Assembly: GCF_951230135.1 (NCBI RefSeq)
Contig: NZ_CATNVC010000003.1
Span: forward strand, 124,001 to 188,000
DNA length: 64,000 bases
Direction: 5' to 3'
Source: Butyricicoccus sp. Marseille-Q5471
GTDB lineage: Bacteria; Bacillota; Clostridia; Oscillospirales; Butyricicoccaceae
Shown piece after piece: positions 24,705-33,950 of this stretch. The position numbers were made by a program, and so were the translations under genes. Within the stretch, counting starts at the first letter, position 1; every line of letters starts with the position of its first letter. The notes under the pieces are model-generated. The model did no database searches and was not told where the DNA came from. It saw only the letters and a list, made by a program, of their open reading frames with translations.

Positions 24705-25871
24705 ATGAATACGACCGTCTATCTCATCCGCCACGCCGAGGCCGAGGGCAATGTCTACCGCCGCTGCCACGGCCAGTATGACAGCCTGCTCACCCCCCGC
24801 GCATATGAGCAGCTCCCCTGCCTTGCCAAGCGGTTTGAGCACGTAGCGCTTGACGCAATTTATTCCTCCGACCTGTTCCGCGCGCGGACAACGGCGGGCG
24901 CGATTGCGGGCGCGAAGGGCATGCGGGTGGAAATTCGCCCCATTCTGCGCGAGATTGACATGGGCGACTGGGAGGATCTCACTTGGGCGGAGCTGCCGCT
25001 GTTCTGGCCGGAGGAGTACGCAAACTGGCGCTCCCGCCCGTGGGACGCGGTGCCGCCGCACGGCGAAAGCGTGATTTGCTCGGGCGAGCGCATGCTGAAC
25101 GGTGTGCGCGATTTGGTGCGCGAGCGCGACGGACAGACCATTGCCGTCGTCACCCACGGCTCGGCCATCCGCGGTGCGCTGACGCTGGCGCATGGATGGA
25201 AGGCGGAGCAAATGGGCGAAATCGGCTGGGGCGACAACACCTGCGTTGCCAAGCTGGAGTTTGACGGTCCGGACAAGGTCGAGGTCATTTACGAGAACGA
25301 CGCCTCCCACCTCCCTGCCGCACTCTCCACCTTTGCGGCGCTCGGCTGGAAGGACGCAAAGGGTGCGCCCACCACGCAGCAGGTGTGGTTCCGCCGCGCC
25401 AATCCGCTGGACGATGCAGATGCGTCAGAAATCATTCGCTACATGCGCGAGCTGCACCAAAACGCCTACGGGACGGACAGCAACCTGCATCCCGACGAGC
25501 TGCTCGAGCGCGTGGCGGCGATGCAGAAGATTTGTCCGCGGTCGGTCACCTTCGGCATCCTGCCCGACACGGGCGACACCGCTGCGCTCGTGCTGATGGA
25601 CACTACCAAGCAGGACGAACCCGAGGTTGGCATGGTCGGCGGTTTCTGCATCGACGAAAAATACCGCGGCGGCGGGCTGAGCCAACAGATTCTAGGGCAG
25701 GCCATCAGCGTATACCGCGGGCTGGGCAAGACCTACTTATGCGCCCACGTGGCCGAGCACAACGAACGCGCCAAGGGATTCTATCATAAATTTTCCTTTG
25801 AGCAGCGCGGCGAGCATGTCAACGAAAACGGCAAGCATTACCGCATGTTCAAGCGAATTGCGATTGATTAA
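24705..25871 (+). CDS. Histidine phosphatase / GNAT acetyltransferase fusion
   Basis: A 388-residue two-domain protein. Residues 1-200 are a phosphoglycerate-mutase-type histidine phosphatase: YLIRHAEAEGN (catalytic His9), SSDLFRARTTA, IDMGDWED and the second His in VVTHGSAIRG. Residues about 225-388 look like a GNAT N-acetyltransferase: VGGFCIDEKYRGGGLSQQIL (acetyl-CoA loop) and HNERAKGFYHKFSFEQRGE. Substrates are unknown. ATG 24705 follows GGAGGT and starts 2 nt after pyrD, so it is co-transcribed with pyrimidine genes. No frameshift is needed; the fusion is genuine. Confidence 0.85.
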   Translation: MNTTVYLIRHAEAEGNVYRRCHGQYDSLLTPRAYEQLPCLAKRFEHVALDAIYSSDLFRARTTAGAIAGAKGMRVEIRPILREIDMGDWEDLTWAELPLFWPEEYANWRSRPWDAVPPHGESVICSGERMLNGVRDLVRERDGQTIAVVTHGSAIRGALTLAHGWKAEQMGEIGWGDNTCVAKLEFDGPDKVEVIYENDASHLPAALSTFAALGWKDAKGAPTTQQVWFRRANPLDDADASEIIRYMRELHQNAYGTDSNLHPDELLERVAAMQKICPRSVTFGILPDTGDTAALVLMDTTKQDEPEVGMVGGFCIDEKYRGGGLSQQILGQAISVYRGLGKTYLCAHVAEHNERAKGFYHKFSFEQRGEHVNENGKHYRMFKRIAID

Positions 25872-25874
25872 ACA

Positions 25875-25907
25875 AAAAAGCTGCTGAGCATGCTCAGCAG
25901 CTTTTTA
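25875..25907. terminator. Bidirectional terminator
   Basis: A perfect 16-bp palindrome arm pair (AAAAAGCTGCTGAGCA / TGCTCAGCAGCTTTTT) between convergent genes. Confidence 0.88.
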
Positions 25908-25911
25908 ATAT

Positions 25912-26307
25912 TCAGATTTCACGGCTGCGAATGAGCAGCACAATGAGCGCGCAGATGAGGCCAAACAGCATCTGCGGGATGACCAACGCGGTGCTGCGCC
26001 ACAGCGTCGCCGACAGATACGGTGCGCCCAGATACGGCGGCACTGCAATCAGCAGGCACAACACGCAGACGGATGCGAGCGTAAGCATAGCGGTCGACTG
26101 CGGCTTCCACGCACGCAAGGCGGCAAAACAGCACAGTGTGATAATCAAATAGCTCAGGATTCGCAACGGATACACCAGTATCAGCCAGCCCATGGACCCA
26201 CCGCGCGTGACTAAACCAGTCACCTGCGACTGCAATAGGTAACACACGATGCTCAGCAGCGGCGCGATTGCCGAGGCCGTAATCAGCAGCGGGTTTTGTT
26301 TTTTCAT
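25912..26307 (-). CDS. Small four-helix membrane protein
   Basis: A 131-residue hydrophobic protein with four predicted transmembrane stretches (about 8-25, 38-62, 72-92, 98-125) and a short RSREI tail. No family is recognised. GGAGGG precedes the ATG by 7 nt. A second open frame in another register starts at 26314 but has no such hydrophobic pattern. It lies between a shared terminator and a small gene of the same strand about 60 nt upstream. Confidence 0.65.
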   Translation of the reverse strand: MKKQNPLLITASAIAPLLSIVCYLLQSQVTGLVTRGGSMGWLILVYPLRILSYLIITLCCFAALRAWKPQSTAMLTLASVCVLCLLIAVPPYLGAPYLSATLWRSTALVIPQMLFGLICALIVLLIRSREI

Positions 26308-26367
26308 CAGCCATCCCTCCACGAGCCTATCATACCACAATTTGGAAGGCAGGGCAATAGAAAGCCG

Positions 26368-26583
26368 CTACATCCGGCCGACGAGATAGACAATCAGCTC
26401 CTCCGGCGTCGGGCGCGCGCCTTTGCAGGGGATTTGGCTCTGGCGGAAACGCGTCAGCTCGTCCGATGGAGCGGAGAACATTTGCTTGATCATCGTTTCA
26501 AGCTCGCGGCGAACCTCCTGTGTTGTTACACCGTTTTTCTGCGCCACGGCCTCGATAAGCCGCTCCGCTTTTTTATTATTCAT
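26368..26583 (-). CDS. Small helical protein, possibly related to Spo0A-C-type small proteins
   Basis: A 71-residue protein: a helical charged N-half (KKAERLIEAVAQKNGVTTQEVRRELETMI) and a C-half ending CKGARPTPEELIVYLVGRM. It resembles short clostridial proteins sometimes annotated as having a Spo0A C-terminal-like helix-turn-helix; this is recalled by pattern and uncertain. ATG 26583 follows GGGAGATGAGG. It is divergent from a mini-HTH gene across a very AT-rich region. Confidence 0.55.
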   Translation of the reverse strand: MNNKKAERLIEAVAQKNGVTTQEVRRELETMIKQMFSAPSDELTRFRQSQIPCKGARPTPEELIVYLVGRM

Positions 26584-26681
26584 ATCCTCATCTCCCTTTA
26601 TATCTTTATATAAATATATATGCATATAAATGAATTGTCAATTAAATATATATTGATTAGGGTATATATGAGGTGACAAAA
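26584..26681. promoter_or_regulatory. AT-rich divergent control region
   Basis: About 100 bp dominated by TATATA runs, unlike the GC-rich surroundings. It contains the imperfect inverted repeat TCAATTAAATATATATTGA (26638-26656), a candidate operator for the adjacent mini-HTH protein. Confidence 0.45.
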
Positions 26682-26888
26682 ATGAGCAGTATTCGTATTC
26701 GTCTGGATCAAACGTTGCAGCGCCTGAACATTACGCGCTATGAATTGCATAAACGAACCGGCATTCAGTACCAAACCGTGGATAATTACTATAAAAACAA
26801 GGTCATTCGCTATGACAGCGATATTCTTTTGCGCATGTGCATCGCGCTCGACTGCGGTATCGAAGAAATTATCGAGGTCGTGCGGTAG
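26682..26888 (+). CDS. Mini HTH (Cro/XRE-like) regulator, copy A
   Basis: A 68-residue protein that is essentially one helix-turn-helix domain: LDQTLQRLNITRYELHKRTGIQYQTVDNYYKNKVIRYDSDILLRMCIALDCGIEEIIEVVR, i.e. the Cro/C1-type layout with recognition helix near YQTVDNYY. GAGGTG precedes ATG 26682. It is closely related to the next gene; both start MSSI and end ALDCGIEEIIEVVR. It may repress its own AT-rich promoter region. Target genes are unknown. Confidence 0.75.
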   Translation: MSSIRIRLDQTLQRLNITRYELHKRTGIQYQTVDNYYKNKVIRYDSDILLRMCIALDCGIEEIIEVVR

Positions 26889-27012
26889 GTTGCGTAAACT
26901 TCCTTAAAAGGTGCTCACTATATCACTCGAATAATATATAGTTGATCATATACTAAAAATGACCAATTGTAAATTTGCTAAGTTATGGTTAATGTATAAT
27001 TTAGGTGATAGA

Positions 27013-27219
27013 ATGAGCAGTATTAAATTGATGATACGCGAAGCAATGGAAGCACGCGCGATGAACCGCTATCAGCTTTGCAAAATGACAGGGATTCCCT
27101 ATCAGACGTTAGACCGCTATTTCAAGGATAACATTTCGCGCTATGATATCGACGTATTGCTCAAAGTGTGTGTCGCACTCGACTGCGGAATCGAAGAAAT
27201 TATCGAGGTCGTACGCTAA
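27013..27219 (+). CDS. Mini HTH (Cro/XRE-like) regulator, copy B
   Basis: A 68-residue paralogue of the preceding gene, same length. The DNA-recognition part is YQLCKMTGIPYQTLDRYFKDN, differing from copy A, while the last 13 residues are identical. The start at 27013 has AGGTGAT upstream and a TATAAT at 26995-27000 only about 13 nt before the ATG, so the leader would be nearly absent if that -10 is used. It sits 124 nt after copy A and before a shared terminator with carB. Confidence 0.72.
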   Translation: MSSIKLMIREAMEARAMNRYQLCKMTGIPYQTLDRYFKDNISRYDIDVLLKVCVALDCGIEEIIEVVR

Positions 27220-27224
27220 ACCAT

Positions 27225-27263
27225 GAAAAAAGAGGAGAAACCATTCGGTTTCTCCTCTTTTTC
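27225..27263. terminator. Bidirectional terminator
   Basis: AAAGAGGAGAAACC-ATTC-GGTTTCTCCTCTTT with A and T tracts, between copy B and carB. Confidence 0.88.
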
Positions 27264-27276
27264 GTTTATACCAAGC

Positions 27277-30200
27277 TTACAGCGTGTTAATATCGACCAT
27301 TTCACAGTTTTCGATCTTCACGTCGCCCTCAAGGCAGCGCAGCAGCGCCGAGGCGGTGTCAATCGAGGTCAGGCACGGAATCGCACGCTCAACCGTGGTA
27401 CGGCGAATGTGCACCGAGCCAAGTTCCGGATGACGACCCTTAACTGAGGTGGCAATGACATAGTCAATCTTGCCCGACTCGATGAGGTCAATGATGTTCG
27501 GGCTGGGCTCGTCCACGTTGCGGATGGCGTTCGCCGCGACCATGTGACGGTTGAGCACGTTTGCCGTGCCGCTCGTCGCAAAAATCTCAAAGCCGAGCCG
27601 CTCAAAGCGTTCGCCGATGCGGATGGCCTCCTGCTTGTCCGAATCACGCACAGAAATGAGCACCGCGCCCTTCTTCTTCATCTGGAAGCCCGCGCCGAGC
27701 AGACCCTTCAAAAGCGCCTGACGGAACGAAGTCGAAACGCCGAGCACCTCGCCCGTGGACTTCATTTCAGGGCCGAGCTGGGTGTCCAGATCGCGCAGCT
27801 TCTGGAAGGAGAACACCGGCACCTTAACGGCGTAATGCTCACCCTCGGGATGCAGACCGGTGCCGCAGCCCATGTCGCGCAGCTTCTCGCCGAACATGCA
27901 GCGCGTCGCCAAATCGACCATCGGCACGCCCGTTACCTTGGAAATATACGGCACGGTACGCGACGAACGCGGGTTTACCTCGATCACGTAGACCTCATCG
28001 TTATACAGCACAAACTGGATATTGACCAGACCGAGCACATTGAGGTTCTTCGCCAATGCTTCGGTGTACTGGATGATTACTTCCTTGTGGCGATCCTCAA
28101 TGGTGATGGACGGATAGACCGAAATGGAGTCGCCCGAGTGCACGCCTGCGCGCTCCAAATGCTCCATGATGCCGGGAATGAGGATATCGTCGCCGTCGCA
28201 GATGGCGTCAACCTCGATTTCGCGTCCCATCATGTATTTATCGACCAGCACAGGGTTTTCCACCTTGTTGCGGGTAATGACCTTCATAAATTCGCGCACG
28301 TCCTCTTCCTTGTACGCGATTTCCATGCCCTGACCGCCCAGCACGTAGGACGGACGAACGAGCACCGGATAGCCCAGCTCATCCGCCGCGGTAACGGCTT
28401 CGTCCTCGGTCATGACCGTATGGCCTGCCGGACGCGGAATGCTGCACTTTTCGAGGATAACGTCGAACTTCTCGCGATCCTCCGCCGCATCAATCGACCA
28501 CGCAGGGGTACCCAGAATCGGCACGCCGAGCTTTTCGATGTGGGCGGCAAGGTTGATGGCAGTCTGTCCGCCAAACTGCACGATGGCGTAGTCGGGCTTT
28601 TCGGCATTTACAACACCGGTCACGTCCTCGGGAGTCAGCGGCTCGAAATAGAGGCGGTCAGCCGTGTCAAAGTCAGTCGATACGGTTTCGGGGTTGTTGT
28701 TGATGATAACCGTCTCACAGCCCAGCTCTTTAAGTGCCATAACAGCGTGCACCGAGCAGTAGTCAAACTCGATGCCCTGTCCGATACGAATCGGGCCCGA
28801 GCCGAGCACGAGCACCTTCTTTTTGCCGGAGAACGGCTTTACTTCGCTCTCGTCGTCGAAGGTGGAGTAGTAATACGGGGTTTCGGCTTCAAACTCGGCG
28901 GCGCAGGTGTCTACCGTCTTGTAAACAGGCAGACGCTTGACGGCCGAAATGTCCTTTTGGGACAGCTCTTCAATCGTTTTGTCGAGGAAGCCCATCTTTT
29001 TCGCGCGCAGGTAGAGGTCGGCGTCAATTGCATCGGCCTTTTCCAGCGCGTGCTCCATTTCGATGATATGCATCAACTTTTTGAGGAACCACACGTCAAT
29101 GGTCGTCACATCGTGCACTTCTTCGATGGACATCATGCCGCGGCGGAAGGCTTCGCAGATGTGGAACAGCCGCTGATCGTCCACGGTGGCAACGCCCTTG
29201 CGGATTTCCGCCTCGTTCTTTTCGGCAAGGCGGGGCATAATCATCGAGCTGAGCTTGATTTCACAGCCGCGCACGGCCTTCATCAGCGCACCCTCGAACG
29301 AGTTGTCAATCGCCATGACCTCGCCCGTCGCCTTCATCTGCGTGCCGAGCGAATTATCAGCGTATACGAACTTATCAAACGGCCAACGCGGGAACTTGAC
29401 CACGCAGTAGTCGAGCGTCGGCTCGAAGCAGGCCTTGGTCTTGCCGGTAACGGCATTTTCGATTTCGTCCAGACCGTAGCCGACCGCAATCTTGGCGGTC
29501 ACCTTGGCAATCGGATAGCCGGTCGCCTTGGAAGCGAGCGCGGACGAGCGCGAAACGCGGGGGTTTACCTCGATAACGGCATACTCGAAGGACTCGGGAT
29601 GCAGCGCATACTGCACGTTGCAGCCGCCTTCCACGCCCAGCTCGGTGATGATTTTAAGCGCCGAGGTGCGGAGCATCTGATATTCCTTGTCGCACAGCGT
29701 CTGGCTGGGCGCAACGACGACCGAGTCGCCCGTGTGCACGCCGACCGGGTCGACGTTTTCCATATTACAGATGGTGATGGCGTTGCCCTTATGGTCACGC
29801 ATGACCTCGTATTCGATTTCCTTCCAGCCCGCGATGCACTTTTCGACGAGGATTTCGTCCACGCGGGAGTACATGATGCCGGTTGCGGCCGTTTCGCGCA
29901 GCTGCTCCCACGTGTAGGCGATGCCGCCGCCCGTGCCGCCGAGCGTGTAGGCGGGACGGATGATGACCGGGAGGCCGATTTCACGCGTGAACTCAACCGC
30001 GTCCTCAACCGTGTGCACAACCTTGGAAGCGATGCAGGGCTCACCGATTTTCTCCATCGTGTCCTTGAACATCTGGCGATCCTCGGCCTTGGCGATGGTT
30101 TCCGGATTCGCGCCGAGCAGCTTCACGCCCATGCGGTCGAGGAAACCGTTTTCGCACAGCTCCATCGCAAGGTTCAGGCCGGTCTGACCGCCAAGGTTGG

Positions 30201-30462
30201 GCAGCAGCGAGTCCGGGCGTTCCTTCTTGATGATCTCCTGTACGGCTTCAACGGTCATCGGCTCAATATAGACCTTGTCCGCCATGGCCTTGTCGGTCAT
30301 GATGGTCGCGGGGTTGGAGTTGACGAGCACAACCTCCAGACCCTCTTCGCGCAGGGCGCGGCAGGCCTGCGTGCCTGCATAGTCAAACTCGGCCGCCTGG
30401 CCGATAATAATCGGGCCAGAGCCCAGTACCAAAACCTTCTTAATATCCTTGCGCAGCGGCAT
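27277..30462 (-). CDS. carB: Carbamoyl-phosphate synthase large subunit
   Basis: A 1061-residue CarB with two duplicated ATP-grasp synthetase halves: VLGSGPIIIGQAAEFDYAGTQ at the start and VLGSGPIRIGQGIEFDYCSVH near residue 550. A C-terminal MGS-like allosteric domain (SVRDSDKQEAIRIGERFERLGFEIFATSGT) follows. It makes carbamoyl phosphate from bicarbonate, ATP and ammonia delivered by CarA. Its ATG overlaps the carA stop by one base (TAATG). It is the last gene of the carA-carB unit. Confidence 0.98.
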   Translation of the reverse strand: MPLRKDIKKVLVLGSGPIIIGQAAEFDYAGTQACRALREEGLEVVLVNSNPATIMTDKAMADKVYIEPMTVEAVQEIIKKERPDSLLPNLGGQTGLNLAMELCENGFLDRMGVKLLGANPETIAKAEDRQMFKDTMEKIGEPCIASKVVHTVEDAVEFTREIGLPVIIRPAYTLGGTGGGIAYTWEQLRETAATGIMYSRVDEILVEKCIAGWKEIEYEVMRDHKGNAITICNMENVDPVGVHTGDSVVVAPSQTLCDKEYQMLRTSALKIITELGVEGGCNVQYALHPESFEYAVIEVNPRVSRSSALASKATGYPIAKVTAKIAVGYGLDEIENAVTGKTKACFEPTLDYCVVKFPRWPFDKFVYADNSLGTQMKATGEVMAIDNSFEGALMKAVRGCEIKLSSMIMPRLAEKNEAEIRKGVATVDDQRLFHICEAFRRGMMSIEEVHDVTTIDVWFLKKLMHIIEMEHALEKADAIDADLYLRAKKMGFLDKTIEELSQKDISAVKRLPVYKTVDTCAAEFEAETPYYYSTFDDESEVKPFSGKKKVLVLGSGPIRIGQGIEFDYCSVHAVMALKELGCETVIINNNPETVSTDFDTADRLYFEPLTPEDVTGVVNAEKPDYAIVQFGGQTAINLAAHIEKLGVPILGTPAWSIDAAEDREKFDVILEKCSIPRPAGHTVMTEDEAVTAADELGYPVLVRPSYVLGGQGMEIAYKEEDVREFMKVITRNKVENPVLVDKYMMGREIEVDAICDGDDILIPGIMEHLERAGVHSGDSISVYPSITIEDRHKEVIIQYTEALAKNLNVLGLVNIQFVLYNDEVYVIEVNPRSSRTVPYISKVTGVPMVDLATRCMFGEKLRDMGCGTGLHPEGEHYAVKVPVFSFQKLRDLDTQLGPEMKSTGEVLGVSTSFRQALLKGLLGAGFQMKKKGAVLISVRDSDKQEAIRIGERFERLGFEIFATSGTANVLNRHMVAANAIRNVDEPSPNIIDLIESGKIDYVIATSVKGRHPELGSVHIRRTTVERAIPCLTSIDTASALLRCLEGDVKIENCEMVDINTL

Positions 30463-31559
30463 TACTGAGCACCTCCCTTGGTTTTCTCCATATTTTCAAT
30501 AAAAATATCAAACAGATAGCTGGTGTCCATCGGTCCCGGGCAGACTTCGGGGTGATACTGCACGGTGAAGATGGGCTTGCCGATGTGCTCCACGCCCTCA
30601 ACCGTGCCGTCGTTGAGGTTGACATAGCGCACGCGTGCGACGGCGGGGTCGACCGTTTCGCCGACAACCGCATAGCCGTGGTTCTGCGAGGTGATGTAGG
30701 TGCGATCCTCGTCCAGATCCTTGACGGGGTGGTTAACGCCGCGGTGACCGTACTTGAGCTTGCAGGTTTCCGCGCCGATTGCAAGGCTCATCAGCTGATG
30801 GCCGAGGCAGATGCCGAAAATCGGGATGCCGCTCTCGCGCAGGGTTTTGAGGTTTTCAACAATCTGCACGTTTTCCGCCGGGTCGCCGGGGCCGTTTGAG
30901 AGCATGATGCCGTCGTACCCACCGCCGATCACAGTCTCGGGTGCGGTGTCGCCCGGAATAATCGTCACTTCACAGCCGCGCTTGCACAGCTCGCGCTCGA
31001 TGTTGTATTTTACGCCGTAATCAAAAAGCGCCACGCGATAGTTCTGCTCGCCCTCTGCGGGATGCACGATATTCTCAGCACAGGTGACGGACTTGACCGC
31101 GTCCTTGACCACATAGGCCTTCATATCCGCAATCGTCTGCTTGTCCGGCTGATAACCCTCTGTATAAATCACGCCATTCATTACACCGCTGTTTCGCAGG
31201 ATGCGGGTCAGGCGGCGGGTGTCGATGCCGGCAAGGCCGACGACCTTCTGGCTCTTGAGGTAGTCATCCAGCGACAGCTTGCAACGCCAGTTGGACGGCA
31301 AATCGCACATTTCGCGCATAATAAAGCCGGAAACCCAGCTCTTTCGGCTCTCATAGTCCTCAAAGTTGATGCCGTAGTTGCCGACCAGCGGATAAGTCAT
31401 TGTGACAATCTGGCCAAAATACGACGGATCGGTCAGCACTTCCTGATAACCGGCCATACCGGTGTTGAATACAACCTCGCCGATGCACTGTCCCTCGTAG
31501 CCGACAGCCGTACCCTCAAACAGGGTGCCGTCCGCAAGCAGTAAATACGCTTTTTTCAA
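30462..31559 (-). CDS. carA: Carbamoyl-phosphate synthase small (glutaminase) subunit
   Basis: A 365-residue CarA. The N-terminal CPSase_sm domain (FNTGMAGYQEVLTDPSY) is followed by a class I glutamine amidotransferase with nucleophile Cys in FGICLGHQL and the His-Glu pair in QYHPEVCPGP. The start is TTG at 31559: GGAG lies 9 nt upstream and KKAYLLLADGTLFEG is where the family begins; an ATG at 31628 would add a non-family extension. It probably has its own promoter in the 238-bp gap after pyrF. Confidence 0.95.
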   Translation of the reverse strand: MKKAYLLLADGTLFEGTAVGYEGQCIGEVVFNTGMAGYQEVLTDPSYFGQIVTMTYPLVGNYGINFEDYESRKSWVSGFIMREMCDLPSNWRCKLSLDDYLKSQKVVGLAGIDTRRLTRILRNSGVMNGVIYTEGYQPDKQTIADMKAYVVKDAVKSVTCAENIVHPAEGEQNYRVALFDYGVKYNIERELCKRGCEVTIIPGDTAPETVIGGGYDGIMLSNGPGDPAENVQIVENLKTLRESGIPIFGICLGHQLMSLAIGAETCKLKYGHRGVNHPVKDLDEDRTYITSQNHGYAVVGETVDPAVARVRYVNLNDGTVEGVEHIGKPIFTVQYHPEVCPGPMDTSYLFDIFIENMEKTKGGAQ

Positions 31560-31749
31560 AATTCCACGCTCCTTTAGAAATTCGGCTGCAGGCACGCCCT
31601 GCCTCCGATGATTCCGGCTTTTGCGCACGCGCTGCGCACACTTCTGTCTCTCATACTACACACTATACCATACTTGCAGCGTTGTGTGTAAGATAATTTG
31701 AAAATTTATGCGGTTTTATGCATAAAAAACCGCACGAGTGTTATCTTCA
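31560..31749 (-). promoter_or_regulatory. carA upstream region with extended -10 promoter
   Basis: On the minus strand TATGGTATAGT gives an extended -10 (hexamer 31662-31667) without a good -35. A TGCGGTTTT/AAAACCGCA inverted repeat lies upstream (about 31708-31733). No PyrR-binding motif was found here. Confidence 0.4.
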
Positions 31750-31778
31750 ACAAAGCAGCCGCCTCTTTGGCGGCTGCC
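31750..31778 (-). terminator. Hairpin after pyrF
   Basis: GCAGCCGCC-AAAG-GGCGGCTGC then TTTGTTG on the minus strand; strong stem, weak T tract, so a leaky terminator. Confidence 0.6.
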
Positions 31779-31797
31779 CGCTTGTATTTTCGCCGTT

Positions 31798-32715
31798 TTA
31801 CTTAATCGCCCCTACGATGTCATCGCGCATGCGGATGGCCTCCGCGCGGGCGGCTTCCTTATAATCATGCCCATCTCCGCCGGTCTTTTTCCATGCGCAC
31901 ATGATACCGCGGGAGGAATTGACGATTGCACCGAGGCCGTCGTCGTTAAAGGAGTTTGCGATATCCTTTGCCGTTGCGCCCTGTGCGCCGTAGCCCGGCA
32001 CGAGGAAATATGCACGCGGCAGCAGCTCACGAATGATGCGCTGCTCCTCCGGATAGGTTGCGCCAACCACTGCGCCGACCTGATTGTAGCCGCAGGGCGT
32101 ATCCAGTCCCACGCCCCACTTGGCGACCATTTCTGCCATGCGCGCATAGAGCGGCATGCCTTCCATATCGCGGTTCTGCAGCTCGCCCGAGGACGGATTC
32201 GAGGTCTTGACCAGCATAAACAGGCTCTTTTCGCGGGCCCGGCACTCCTTGAGGAAGGGCTCAACGCCGTCGGTGCCCAGATAGCCGTTGATGGTCACGC
32301 TGTCGCAGCCGTAGGGCGCGATTTCGGTGTCACCGATGCGGGTCTTGCCCAGATAAGCCTCGGCATACGCCGATGCGGTCGCGCCGATGTCGTTGCGCTT
32401 GATATCGCCGATGACATACATGCCCTTTGCGTGCGCATAGTCAATTGTTTCCTTGAGCGCCATTGCGCCGTAAGAACCCAAAAGCTCATAGTAAGCGGCC
32501 TGCGGCTTGACGGCGGGCACGATGTCGCACAGCGCATCAATCAGACCGCAGTTGAACGCGACGACGCTCTCGGCAGCTGCGCGGAGCGTCTCGCCGTGCA
32601 GCATCATATTGCGGCCCGAAATGTGCGGCGGGATGTACTCCAGGCGTGCGTCCAGACCTGCAACGGTCGGGTTTCCTTTTTCCTTAATTTTCTCTACCAG
32701 TGTTTGAATCGACAT
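31798..32715 (-). CDS. pyrF: Orotidine-5'-phosphate decarboxylase (type 2)
   Basis: A 305-residue OMP decarboxylase of the longer (type 2) subgroup. It converts OMP to UMP. The beta-strand GLDAR motif opens the barrel (VAGLDARLEYIPPH) and the catalytic Lys-Asp cluster is in IGDIKRNDIGATA. It follows pyrR by 50 nt. Upstream ATG has GGAGTGCAGCATTT-type spacing. Together with pyrR, carAB and the separate pyrKD, most of the UMP pathway is represented; pyrB, pyrC and pyrE are not in this window. Confidence 0.95.
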   Translation of the reverse strand: MSIQTLVEKIKEKGNPTVAGLDARLEYIPPHISGRNMMLHGETLRAAAESVVAFNCGLIDALCDIVPAVKPQAAYYELLGSYGAMALKETIDYAHAKGMYVIGDIKRNDIGATASAYAEAYLGKTRIGDTEIAPYGCDSVTINGYLGTDGVEPFLKECRAREKSLFMLVKTSNPSSGELQNRDMEGMPLYARMAEMVAKWGVGLDTPCGYNQVGAVVGATYPEEQRIIRELLPRAYFLVPGYGAQGATAKDIANSFNDDGLGAIVNSSRGIMCAWKKTGGDGHDYKEAARAEAIRMRDDIVGAIK

Positions 32716-32765
32716 AAATGCTGCACTCCTTTTTCATAAAAGATGCGATAAACGGACAGGTTAGC

Positions 32766-33455
<690 letters not shown>

Positions 33456-33460
33456 GATTT

Positions 33461-33489
33461 ATTATATCCTATGCGCAGACATTTGTAAA
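33461..33489 (-). promoter_or_regulatory. pyrR promoter
   Basis: On the minus strand TTTACA (33484-33489), 17 bp, TATAAT (33461-33466), just before the PyrR leader. Confidence 0.8.
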
Positions 33490-33623
33490 CAGTCGAAGCG
33501 ACAAAAGAAACTTGTTTTTTTATGAAATTTTTGCTCAGCCGGACGATGCAACAAAGTGCCTCAAAGCGGGCAACCTATCTTCGCAGCACCAAATCCGATA
33601 ATTTTGAAAGGTGGCGGACACAC

Positions 33624-33818
33624 ATGCGAGTATCTTCTTTTGTTTCCGGCATTGCAACCGGCGCGGTTGCAGGAGCGGTTGTTTCCATGATGGCGGCGGG
33701 CGCTATGATGAACCCCTCGGTACGCAAGGGCGCAAAGCAGGCGGCGCACAAGGCCGAGCACGCGGTCAACAAGGCGACTCACTCCGCGGCAAACAGCGTT
33801 TCCCACATGATCGGCTAA
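33624..33818 (+). CDS. Small YtxH-like membrane protein
   Basis: A 64-residue protein: a Gly/Ala-rich membrane segment (SFVSGIATGAVAGAVVSMMAAGAMM, about residues 4-28, glycine-zipper style) and a basic amphipathic tail rich in Ala, Lys and His (KGAKQAAHKAEHAVNKATHSA). This layout resembles YtxH-type stress proteins. AAGGTGG lies 10 nt before ATG 33624; an earlier in-frame start adds a stretch without SD. It is monocistronic with a terminator. Confidence 0.68.
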   Translation: MRVSSFVSGIATGAVAGAVVSMMAAGAMMNPSVRKGAKQAAHKAEHAVNKATHSAANSVSHMIG

Positions 33819-33825
33819 AGCATAA

Positions 33826-33862
33826 AAGAAGCGGGATGGCTTACACCGTCCCGCTTCTTTTT
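33826..33862 (+). terminator. Terminator of the YtxH-like gene
   Basis: AGAAGCGGGATGG-CTTACA-CCGTCCCGCTTCT then TTTT (one G-T pair). Confidence 0.85.
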
Positions 33863-33888
33863 ATGTTCTGCTTCATTCCCATATTCAT

Positions 33889-33926
33889 AATAGGTCAATT
33901 TCACCTTAAAGTCAATAGGTCAATTT
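33889..33926 (+). promoter_or_regulatory. Two 13-bp direct repeats, candidate operators
   Basis: AATAGGTCAATTT occurs at 33889-33901 and 33914-33926, 25 bp apart start to start. They flank a weak -35 (TTAAAG, 33906-33911) with CATAAT 17 bp later. Likely binding sites for the HTH protein encoded next. Confidence 0.55.
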
Positions 33927-33950
33927 GCCATAATTTAATTGGTGATGAAT

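Noticed and set aside
25919-26314. Alternative frame starting Met-Ala-Asp-Glu over the small membrane protein
   Set aside because: It has no hydrophobic pattern or family; the frame used has four helices and a correctly spaced GGAGGG.
26640-26681. Short ATATATA tracts as a CRISPR leader or integration site
   Set aside because: No repeat-spacer array, no integrase and no duplicated att-like sequence are present.
27544-30468. A 974-codon open frame antisense to carB
   Set aside because: It mirrors carB codon by codon, has no SD or homology pattern, and such frames are expected opposite GC-rich genes with strong third-position bias. The same applies opposite secA (12067-14172) and recG (1730-3691).
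31708-31733. TGCGGTTTT/AAAACCGCA inverted repeat upstream of carA as a PyrR attenuator
   Set aside because: No PyrR loop motif (CCNGNGAG) and no terminator close to the carA start; it may just be a stem in the carA upstream region.
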